Below the pieces are notes generated by a model. The model was not told where the DNA came from. It worked only from the letters and a program-made list of their open reading frames with translations, and made no database searches. A stretch of DNA of 6,853 nt from Actinomycetes bacterium. GTDB taxonomy: Bacteria > Actinomycetota > Actinomycetes > Mycobacteriales > Micromonosporaceae. The stretch spans positions 1-6,853 of the forward strand of contig JAEZGP010000713.1 in the NCBI GenBank assembly GCA_023437285.1. Direction: 5' to 3'. The translations under genes and the position numbers were made by a program. Numbering within the stretch: position 1 is the stretch's first letter; the number at the start of each line of letters is the position of its first letter. This document shows positions 1 to 5,293 of this stretch, one piece after another.

Positions 1-461
1 GCGTCGAGCTGTCCGCCGGCATGCTGCGGCGCTGCGCGGGCCGCCTGCCGGCCGTGCGGGCGGACGCGGCCCGGCTGCCGGTGCGCGCCGCGTCGGTCGA
101 CGCCGTCATCGCCGTCATGGTGCACACCGACATGCCGGCGTACCCGGACGTGCTGCGCGAGGTCGCCCGAGTGCTGCGGCCCGGCGGCGTGTTCGTGCAC
201 GTGGGGGTGCATCCGTGCTTCTGCGGCGGGTTCGCCGACGCCACCGACCGCGCGGCGCTCGTCATCCGGCCCGGGTACCGCGACGTGCACTGGACCAAGG
301 ACTCCTATACCGACCAGGGCATCCGCGACAAGGTGGGCGCCGCACACTGGCCGCTGCCCGTGCTGCTGCACGCCTTCCTCGACGCGGGGCTCGCCCTGGA
401 GCGCTTCGCCGAGGGCGGCGACCCGACCCCGATGACCCTGTCCGTGCGCGCCCGCGCCTAG
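1..461 (+). CDS. SAM-dependent methyltransferase, class I (5' truncated)
   Basis: The gene enters from the left edge; the first complete codon is at base 3, giving 152 visible residues and a TAG stop. The visible part starts inside a Rossmann-fold methyltransferase, at VELSAGML. In this family the acidic residue there (here Glu) contacts the ribose of S-adenosylmethionine. Next come ADAARLPV (the adenine-contact region), SVDAVIAVMVH (motif with the fold's central strand) and VLREVARVLRPGGVFVHVG, the hallmark post-motif of UbiE/Methyltransf_11-type enzymes. The glycine-rich motif I must lie upstream of the window. A GVHPCFCGGF stretch follows and probably shapes the substrate pocket; its substrate cannot be told. 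No DNA-methyltransferase signature (NPPY or DPPF) is visible, so a small-molecule acceptor is more likely. An internal ATG at 21 is not the real start, because homology continues upstream of it. The 3' end overlaps the opposing nuclease gene by four bases. Confidence 0.85.
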   Translation, partial: VELSAGMLRRCAGRLPAVRADAARLPVRAASVDAVIAVMVHTDMPAYPDVLREVARVLRPGGVFVHVGVHPCFCGGFADATDRAALVIRPGYRDVHWTKDSYTDQGIRDKVGAAHWPLPVLLHAFLDAGLALERFAEGGDPTPMTLSVRARA

Positions 462-1522
462 GGCCGGGTGCGGTCGCGCTGGCGCGGGGAGTACTGCAGG
501 CGGAACGCCTCCGTGCCCTGCTTGGCGGTGCGGTGGATGAGCATCGTGGACAGCGCGTCGTCGTCGCCGCTCAACTCGCTGCCGGCCAGCCAGGAGTCGA
601 GGTGCCCCGGCAGGTTGAAGCACAGCCGGTACGCCTCGCTGCCGTCGGCGGGCACGGCCTCCCAGGCCACGGCACGGCGGCCACCCTTGTGCAGCAACCA
701 CACCTGATGCGTCGGGTTGCGCCGGGCGTACGCCACGAACGCGTTCGTGCCGCCCGGCCCCAGGGCGGTCATCGCGAGGGGGAACGGGGCCGGCGGAAAG
801 GCCAGCAGCACTTCGTCGTCGCCGCCGCGGACGAGCCGCTGGCCCATCTTCCACGCGATCTCCGTGAGGTATTCGCCGACCGGGTCCCACACCGGGTCGG
901 CGCTCGTGACCGGCAGCGGCCGCTGCGTCGTCTCCAGGGCCAGGCGCACGTGGTGGCGCAGCACCGCCTGTGGCAGCGGATGCGCCGACGCGAACTCCTG
1001 CTTGACGTGGGCGGCCAACTCGAGCACGGCCGCCGCGGCCCGCTGGACGGGGGCACGTAACCATTCGAACGCCGGGCCGGACAGGTCGACGAGCGAGATC
1101 CCGTGGGCCAGCGCGTAGTTCTGTGCCCCGGAGGAGAATCCGGACGTGGAGAACAGGGCGTAGGAGTACCGGTGGCGCCGGTGCGCGCGCCCCGTACCCG
1201 GCGGGGGACCGACGTTGTCGTTGACGTCGGTGACGACGCCGTGCGCGTTGCGCACCTCGGGCAGCCCGGTGACGACGGAGCGGAAGCGCGCCTCCACGAA
1301 CAGGCGTACCGGCAGCGACAGCGGCACCGCGAGGGCCAGCTCGCCGAGCGTGTCGGCCGGGTGATCGGCGCCCCGGCCGCGCACCATCAGGCCCTGGCCG
1401 GACCACCGCAGGTCGACCGGGTCGTCGCTCTCATCGAGGAGAAGCTCGTACCCGCCGCGTCGCAGCAGCCAGGCCAGGGCCTCCTCGAGCAGGTACCCAC
1501 GGAGTGCCGCCTCCGTCGTCAT
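458..1522 (-). CDS. Predicted restriction-endonuclease-like protein (PD-(D/E)XK, Mrr-like fold)
   Basis: The product has 354 residues and is probably cytosolic; no signal peptide or membrane segment is seen. The N-terminal half has the layout of Mrr/PD-(D/E)XK nucleases. A first helix, RGYLLEEALAWLLRRGGYEL (8-27), is followed by a GLMVRGRGADHPAD block (44-57), whose last Asp is the candidate metal ligand. Strand LFVEARF (74-80) would hold the E-x-K pair, but reads Glu77-Ala78-Arg79. A later segment (123-147, including FSTSGFSS and ALAHGISLVDL) matches the conserved strand-helix that closes this fold. The C-terminal half (about 200-354) is not recognised. From family knowledge such standalone proteins are predicted DNA nucleases; activity here is inferred. 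The ATG was chosen because the fold starts directly after it. No Shine-Dalgarno is seen, so the mRNA may be leaderless. The gene is separated from the next upstream gene by a hairpin. No partner methylase is adjacent. Confidence 0.78.
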   Translation of the reverse strand: MTTEAALRGYLLEEALAWLLRRGGYELLLDESDDPVDLRWSGQGLMVRGRGADHPADTLGELALAVPLSLPVRLFVEARFRSVVTGLPEVRNAHGVVTDVNDNVGPPPGTGRAHRRHRYSYALFSTSGFSSGAQNYALAHGISLVDLSGPAFEWLRAPVQRAAAAVLELAAHVKQEFASAHPLPQAVLRHHVRLALETTQRPLPVTSADPVWDPVGEYLTEIAWKMGQRLVRGGDDEVLLAFPPAPFPLAMTALGPGGTNAFVAYARRNPTHQVWLLHKGGRRAVAWEAVPADGSEAYRLCFNLPGHLDSWLAGSELSGDDDALSTMLIHRTAKQGTEAFRLQYSPRQRDRTRP

Positions 1523-1529
1523 GCGCAGC

Positions 1530-1535
1530 AGCGTA
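1530..1535 (-). promoter_or_regulatory. Possible -10 box of a leaderless promoter for the nuclease gene
   Basis: On the minus strand TACGCT fits the actinobacterial TAnnnT -10 pattern. It lies 7 bases before the ATG at 1522, the spacing expected if transcription starts at the A of the ATG. No ribosome-binding site is present between them, which agrees with a leaderless transcript. No good -35 box is seen 17 bases upstream, so this rests on the -10 box and spacing alone. Confidence 0.28.
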
Positions 1536-1613
1536 GTGACGCGCCGCCGCGTGCCCGACCGGCTGACCGGATGATCTCTACGAGGCGATCAGGTCGTTGC
1601 CGGGTGCCGAACA

Positions 1614-1650
1614 GACGGCGCCGCCGGCCATCTGAGCCGGCGGCGCCGTC
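1614..1650 (-). terminator. Strong GC-rich hairpin, probable terminator of the small membrane protein gene
   Basis: A perfect 14-bp inverted repeat (arms 1614-1627 and 1637-1650) encloses a 9-base loop. It begins 20 bases beyond the stop codon of the minus-strand gene ending at 1671 and precedes the next minus-strand gene (start 1522). That is the place for a terminator insulating the two. Neither side carries a T run, as is common for actinobacterial terminators, so it would act as an I-shaped or factor-assisted terminator. It could work in both directions. Confidence 0.75.
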
Positions 1651-1670
1651 ATGCGTATGCATCTCTGGGC

Positions 1671-1874
1671 CTACTGGGACGGCTGCGGAACCTCCGGGTT
1701 GCAGTCGACCTTCGGGTTCACCCCGACGTAGTTCAGCGGACCAGCGACGATCGTGATAATGGTGTTGCTGGTCTTGGCACAGTTGGTGTCATCGCCCTTG
1801 AAGTAGCCGCGCTGAGCAGCGGCGATTACCCCGATAATGAGCCACAACACCAGGATCACCGATCCGACGCGCAC
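1671..1874 (-). CDS. Small membrane protein, 67 residues, function unknown
   Basis: I place the start at the GTG at 1872-1874, because a perfect AGGAGG lies 5 bases upstream. A 41-codon upstream extension to an ATG at 1997 would bury that site and adds sequence that does not look coding. The protein begins MRVGSVILVLWLIIGVIAAA, a clear membrane helix (about 4-20). A short polar stretch (QRGYFKGDDTNC) follows, then a second, moderately hydrophobic segment (TIITIVAGPLNYVGV, 38-52) and a Pro-rich polar tail. Two cysteines, Cys32 and Cys58, flank the second segment. I recall similar short actinobacterial proteins ending in an AGPLNYVGVNP-type motif, but no function is known to me. By hand count its GC content is about 60%, well below its neighbours; hydrophobic codons with T in the second position explain part of this. 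A hairpin terminator follows the stop. Confidence 0.8.
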   Translation of the reverse strand: MRVGSVILVLWLIIGVIAAAQRGYFKGDDTNCAKTSNTIITIVAGPLNYVGVNPKVDCNPEVPQPSQ

Positions 1875-1879
1875 GTTGG

Positions 1880-1885
1880 CCTCCT
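1880..1885 (-). promoter_or_regulatory. Ribosome-binding site fixing the start of the small membrane protein
   Basis: Read on the minus strand this is AGGAGG, a full match to the anti-Shine-Dalgarno sequence, 5 bases before the GTG at 1874. It rules out the longer reading starting at 1997. Confidence 0.85.
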
Positions 1886-1969
1886 GGTTGAAGGTCCTCC
1901 CGGGGGTGGGGGACACTTGCTGATACCCGTTGCCACACCACGCCAATCCTGTGCGCCGGACCCCGATCA

Positions 1970-1998
1970 CGTGGCGCCCCAACGGTTGCGGCGCCACG
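1970..1998. repeat. 29-bp near-perfect dyad in the recQ / small-protein gap (operator or hairpin)
   Basis: Outer arms CGTGGCGCC (1970-1978) and GGCGCCACG (1990-1998) are exact reverse complements. Inside them CAAC (1980-1983) and GTTG (1985-1988) are again symmetric around base 1984. Only the pair 1979/1989 breaks the symmetry. The dyad lies about 95 bp upstream of the GTG of the small membrane protein and about 95 bp beyond the recQ stop. Symmetry running through to the centre, with no room for an RNA loop, favours a protein-binding operator. A 9-bp hairpin acting as recQ terminator is the alternative. No T run follows on either strand. Confidence 0.6.
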
Positions 1999-2031
1999 CG
2001 CCGTGGTTGGCCTGTCGCGGAGATTGGCCCT

Positions 2032-2063
2032 GCGTACCGAATCCGGCTAATAGTTCGGTACGC
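2032..2063. repeat. 10-bp inverted repeat downstream of recQ (possible terminator)
   Basis: Arms GCGTACCGAA (2032-2041) and TTCGGTACGC (2054-2063) are exact reverse complements around a 12-base loop. The repeat begins 28 bases beyond the recQ stop on the minus strand, a normal place for a terminator. The U tract is missing. Each arm contains a GTAC, and the AT-containing loop sets it apart from the surrounding GC-rich sequence, so a regulatory site is also possible. Confidence 0.5.
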
Positions 2064-2091
2064 GAGTGCCCTTGGCGAGGTCAGCGATCAC

Positions 2092-4185
2092 CTAGGTGGC
2101 GATGGCGAGCGCGAGGGGAAGCACCGCGCCGGCGCCGGCGCGGCGCAGCGCGCGGGCCGCGAGCGCCATGGTCCAGCCGGAGTCGACCAGGTCGTCGACG
2201 AGGAGTACCGGCCCGTCGAGGGCGGCGAGCGCGGCCGTGAGCGCCGGGTCCGGGGCGAACGCGTCGTGCAGCGCGCGGACCCGCTGGGCGCTGTTGACGC
2301 CACCGGGTGCGGGCGGGGCGTTCGACGCGAGCGTGCCGAGCAGCGGCAGCCGGCCGACGGTCGCGACGTGCGTGGCGACGCTGCCGATCAGCGCCGGGCG
2401 GCGCCGGGAGCCGACGGCCACGATGCCGGCCGGACGTTGGGGCCACGGGTCGTCGCCGCGCGCCCAGCCGGACAGCACCTCCACGATCGCGGTGAGCAGC
2501 GGGTCCGGGGCCGGGCCGTCGGGTGCCCCGTCGGCGAGCAGGTCGCGCAGCCGGGTTCCCCAGCCGAGGTCGGTCAGGCGGCCGACCGCGCGGCCGGGCA
2601 GGGTCTGCTCGTCGGCGGGGATGCGGCCCGACAACGCGATCCCGACGGCCGCGAGCCCGGTGGGCCACATGCGGCGCGGCTCGATGACCACGCCGGCCCG
2701 GCCGAGAAAGGCCTGCGCCGCCGACAGCGCCGCCGGGGACACGTCGGCGGCCAACCGTGGGGGAGCGCACCGGTCGCAGCGTCCGCACGGGGCGGCGCCC
2801 TCGTCGTCCAGGCACCGGCGCAGGAACTCCATCCGGCACGTGGTCAGGCGCGCGTACGCGCGCATCGCGTCCTGCTCGTCCGTGCGCGCGGCCGCGACCC
2901 GCGCCAGGCGCCGCGCGTCGTAGACCCAGGGGGTACCGGTGGCGACCCAGCCGCCGCGCACCCGACGTACGGCGCCGTCGACGTCGAGCACCTTGAGCAT
3001 CAGTTCCAGGCGGGCCCGGCGCAGCTCGACCCGCGCCTCCAGCGCCGGCGTCGACAATGGACGGTCGGACAGCTGCGCGAGCACCGCGCGCACCTGCTCC
3101 TCCGGCGGGAACGCCAGGGACGCGAAGTAGCGCCAGATCGCCTCGTCCTCCGGCCCGGGCAGCAGCACGACCTCGGCGCTGGCCACCCCGCGACCGGCGC
3201 GGCCGACCTGCTGGTAGTACGCGATCGGGGAGGGCGGGGCGCCGAGGTGTACGACGAAGCCCAGGTCGGGCTTGTCGAAGCCCATGCCGAGCGCCGACGT
3301 GGCCACCAGTGCCTTGATCTTGTTGTCGAGCAGGTCCTGCTCGGCGGCGCGGCGCTCGGCGTCCTCGGACTGCCCGGTGTACGCGGCGACCACGTGCCCC
3401 CGGGCGGCGAGGAACGCGGCCGTCTCGTGCGCCGCGGCCACGGTGAGCGTGTAGACGATGCCGGAGCCGGGCAGCCGGTCGAGGTGCTCGGCCAGCCAGG
3501 CCAACCGGTGCGCGGGGCCGGGCACGTCGACGACGGACAGCCGCAGCGAGTCCCGGTCAAGGCCGCCGCGCAGCACGAGCGCGTCGCCGAGTTGTTCGGC
3601 CACGTCGGCGGTCACCCGCGCGTTGGCGGTCGCGGTCGTGGCCAGGACGGGTACGCCGGCCGGCAGGTCGGCCAGCATGGTGCGCAGCCGGCGGTAGTCG
3701 GGGCGGAAGTCGTGACCCCAGTCGGAGACGCAGTGCGCCTCGTCGACGACAAGCAGGCCCGTGGTGGCGGTGAGCGAGGGCAGCACGGCGTCGCGGAAGT
3801 CGGGGTTGTTGAGCCGCTCCGGGCTGATGAGCAGCACGTCCACCGCGCCGGCCGTGACCGCCTCGGTGATCTCGTCCCACTCGTCGAGGTTGGCGGAGTT
3901 GATGGTGCGCGCGTGAATGCCGGCCCGGCCGGCGGCCTCGACCTGGTTGCGCATGAGCGCCAACAGCGGCGACACGATGACCGTGGGCCCGTGGCCGCGC
4001 TCGCGCAGCAAAGCCGTGGCCACGAAGTAGACCGCGGACTTGCCCCACCCGGTGCGCTGCACGCACAGCACCCGTTCGCCGTCGAGCAACGCGGCGATGG
4101 CGCGCCACTGGTCGTCGCGCAGCCGCGCGCCGGCTCCGGCCAGCTTTTCCAGGACGGCGGTGGCCCGCTCGCGTACGTCGGTCAC
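2092..4185 (-). CDS. RecQ-family ATP-dependent DNA helicase with C-terminal phosphoribosyltransferase-like domain
   Basis: The product has 697 residues. The GTG at 4185 is chosen because the RecQ fold begins just after it and AGGA lies 8 bases upstream; an ATG at 4389 would extend non-homologous sequence into pirin. Helicase motifs in order: LRDDQWRAI (motif 0, 22-30), TGWGKS (Walker A, 45-50, Trp for the usual Gly), DEAH (148-151), the RecQ aromatic loop SDWGHDFRPDYR (154-165), TTATAN (183-188), ATSALGMGFDKPD (295-307) and QQVGRAGRG (325-333). A winged-helix-like stretch (about 376-415) precedes a RecQ zinc site formed by Cys450, Cys467, Cys470 and Cys473. No HRDC domain is seen. Residues about 586-697 look like a ComF-type phosphoribosyltransferase: SRRRP (593-597) and the PRPP signature VDDLVDSGWT (663-672). 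It should unwind DNA 3' to 5' using ATP, as RecQ does in repair; the role of the added domain is unknown. The gene sits 26 bp downstream of pirin on the same strand, so it is probably co-transcribed. Confidence 0.93.
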   Translation of the reverse strand: MTDVRERATAVLEKLAGAGARLRDDQWRAIAALLDGERVLCVQRTGWGKSAVYFVATALLRERGHGPTVIVSPLLALMRNQVEAAGRAGIHARTINSANLDEWDEITEAVTAGAVDVLLISPERLNNPDFRDAVLPSLTATTGLLVVDEAHCVSDWGHDFRPDYRRLRTMLADLPAGVPVLATTATANARVTADVAEQLGDALVLRGGLDRDSLRLSVVDVPGPAHRLAWLAEHLDRLPGSGIVYTLTVAAAHETAAFLAARGHVVAAYTGQSEDAERRAAEQDLLDNKIKALVATSALGMGFDKPDLGFVVHLGAPPSPIAYYQQVGRAGRGVASAEVVLLPGPEDEAIWRYFASLAFPPEEQVRAVLAQLSDRPLSTPALEARVELRRARLELMLKVLDVDGAVRRVRGGWVATGTPWVYDARRLARVAAARTDEQDAMRAYARLTTCRMEFLRRCLDDEGAAPCGRCDRCAPPRLAADVSPAALSAAQAFLGRAGVVIEPRRMWPTGLAAVGIALSGRIPADEQTLPGRAVGRLTDLGWGTRLRDLLADGAPDGPAPDPLLTAIVEVLSGWARGDDPWPQRPAGIVAVGSRRRPALIGSVATHVATVGRLPLLGTLASNAPPAPGGVNSAQRVRALHDAFAPDPALTAALAALDGPVLLVDDLVDSGWTMALAARALRRAGAGAVLPLALAIAT

Positions 4186-4193
4186 GCGCTCAG

Positions 4194-4197
4194 TCCT
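4194..4197 (-). promoter_or_regulatory. Ribosome-binding site supporting the GTG start of the RecQ-family gene
   Basis: On the minus strand this reads AGGA, 8 bases before the GTG at 4185 and within the 26-base gap after the pirin stop. It is a short match, but it agrees with where RecQ homology begins. Confidence 0.5.
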
Positions 4198-4211
4198 ACC
4201 ACCCGCCCCCG

Positions 4212-5192
4212 TCAGGACCGCCCCTCGCGGTCGCGGGCCACCAGCCGGGTGGTCGGCATCGGCGGCGCAGGCAGCGGCTCCCCGTCGTAGCCGTGCACGG
4301 TGCCGAACCGGTCCGACGCCGTCCCGTCGCCCCACGCCTCGCGGGCCGCCACGATGTCGTCGTGGGTGCGCCCCACGAAGTTCCACCACATGACCAGCGG
4401 CTCGGCGAACGGCTCGCCGCCGAGCAGGAACAGCCGGGCGTCGCCGGCGGCGGACACGTCCAGTAGGGACCGCCCGCAGCCCAGGTAGAGCAGCTCACCC
4501 ACGCCCACGGGCGTGCCGGCCACGTCGGGGCCGCCGGACATGGCGATGACCGCGTACTCGAAGGTGGGGTCGAGGGTGAGCGTCGCGGACCCGCCGGCCG
4601 CCAGCGTGAGGTCGACCCCCACGAGCGGGGTGTACGCGCGGGCGGGCGAGCGCAGCCCACCGAACTCCCCGACGACGACCGTGGCGGTGAGGGCCCCGTC
4701 GCGCAGGGTCGGCAGGTCGGCGTGGTGGTCGAACACGGCCGGCACGTCGCGCGCGTGCGCCGGCAGCGCCCCCCACAGTTGCAGCCCGTGCAGCACCGGC
4801 GGGTGCTCGGCCGGCGACTCCTCGGAGTGGGAGATCCCCGCGCCGGACGTCATCAGGTTGAGCTGGCCGGGGCGGATGAGCTGGACCGAGCCGAGGCTGT
4901 CGCGGTGCAGGATCTCGCCGTCGAGCAACCAGCTGACGGTCTGCAGCCCGGTGTGCGGGTGCGGGGGCACGCGCATGCCGGGCCGGGACGAGACGTCCTC
5001 GGGTCCGTAGTGGTCGAGGAAGCACCACGCCCCGACCATCCGGCGGGTGCGCTGCGGAAGCAGCCGGCGCACCACCGTGTAGCGCCCCAGCGGCACGTCG
5101 CGACCGGGCAGCAGTTCGGCGACGGGGTTCGGCGCGACGTCGGTCGTGGTTCCGCAGGCCACCTCGGCCGGATCCCGCTCGGTGTTGCTCAT
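4212..5192 (-). CDS. Pirin-family bicupin protein
   Basis: The product is a cytosolic protein of 326 residues, within the usual bacterial range. The N-terminal cupin carries the pirin hallmarks: MRVPPHPHTGLQTVSWLLDG (73-92), then LHRDSLGS, and TSGAGISHSEES (115-126). By analogy with human pirin the metal ligands are His78, His80, His122 and Glu124, all present. The second, C-terminal cupin (about 185-260) is followed by PLVMWWNFVGRTHDDI (265-280), the conserved pirin C-terminal segment. Bacterial pirins have been reported as quercetin dioxygenases, as redox-sensitive iron proteins and as modulators of central metabolism; which applies here cannot be told. The ATG is preceded by only a weak GGA and fits where homology starts. 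The stop lies 26 bp before the recQ start on the same strand, suggesting an operon. It is transcribed divergently from the kinase across a 101-bp gap. Confidence 0.93.
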   Translation of the reverse strand: MSNTERDPAEVACGTTTDVAPNPVAELLPGRDVPLGRYTVVRRLLPQRTRRMVGAWCFLDHYGPEDVSSRPGMRVPPHPHTGLQTVSWLLDGEILHRDSLGSVQLIRPGQLNLMTSGAGISHSEESPAEHPPVLHGLQLWGALPAHARDVPAVFDHHADLPTLRDGALTATVVVGEFGGLRSPARAYTPLVGVDLTLAAGGSATLTLDPTFEYAVIAMSGGPDVAGTPVGVGELLYLGCGRSLLDVSAAGDARLFLLGGEPFAEPLVMWWNFVGRTHDDIVAAREAWGDGTASDRFGTVHGYDGEPLPAPPMPTTRLVARDREGRS

Positions 5193-5293
5193 GTTTCCAG
5201 GATGTCATCAAGTCGATCCATCACTGAGTGGCGGGGAGGTGGCCGCTGGTTAAAGATGGGTGACACCGCATAGCCGCCTGGGAGCCGACCGCG
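5193..5293. promoter_or_regulatory. Divergent intergenic region between pirin and the kinase
   Basis: The 101 bp must hold the start signals of both genes. For the kinase a GGGAG (5280-5284) lies 9 bases before its ATG and serves as ribosome-binding site. I could not find a convincing -35/-10 pair for either gene; TTAAAG at 5250-5255 is the most AT-rich spot. Three short 4+1+4 dyads are present: GATGTCATC (5201-5209), CACTGAGTG (5222-5230) and GGTGACACC (5259-5267). They differ in sequence and may be chance. Confidence 0.45.

Noticed and set aside
1..1522. A restriction-modification pair made of the methyltransferase and the nuclease
   Set aside because: The genes are convergent and the visible methyltransferase part resembles small-molecule enzymes, with no DNA-methylase catalytic motif. 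Motif I is outside the window, so this is not fully excluded.
1523..1670. A small RNA or peptide gene between the nuclease and the small membrane protein
   Set aside because: Apart from the strong hairpin at 1614-1650, I see no promoter plus terminator pair and no short frame with a ribosome-binding site.
1875..1997. Longer start for the small membrane protein at the ATG at 1997
   Set aside because: It would place a perfect AGGAGG inside the coding region 5 bases before a GTG that opens a membrane helix, and the ATG itself falls in the 29-bp dyad.
1930..4290. A 786-codon open frame on the plus strand
   Set aside because: It lies antisense to the RecQ-family gene, has low-complexity Arg/Gly/Ala/Val-rich sequence with no recognisable motif, and exists because stop codons are rare in this GC-rich DNA.
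4186..4389. Longer start for the RecQ-family gene at the ATG at 4389
   Set aside because: The extra 68 residues overlap the pirin 3' end out of frame and are Arg/Gly-rich without homology; the GTG at 4185 sits directly before the RecQ fold.
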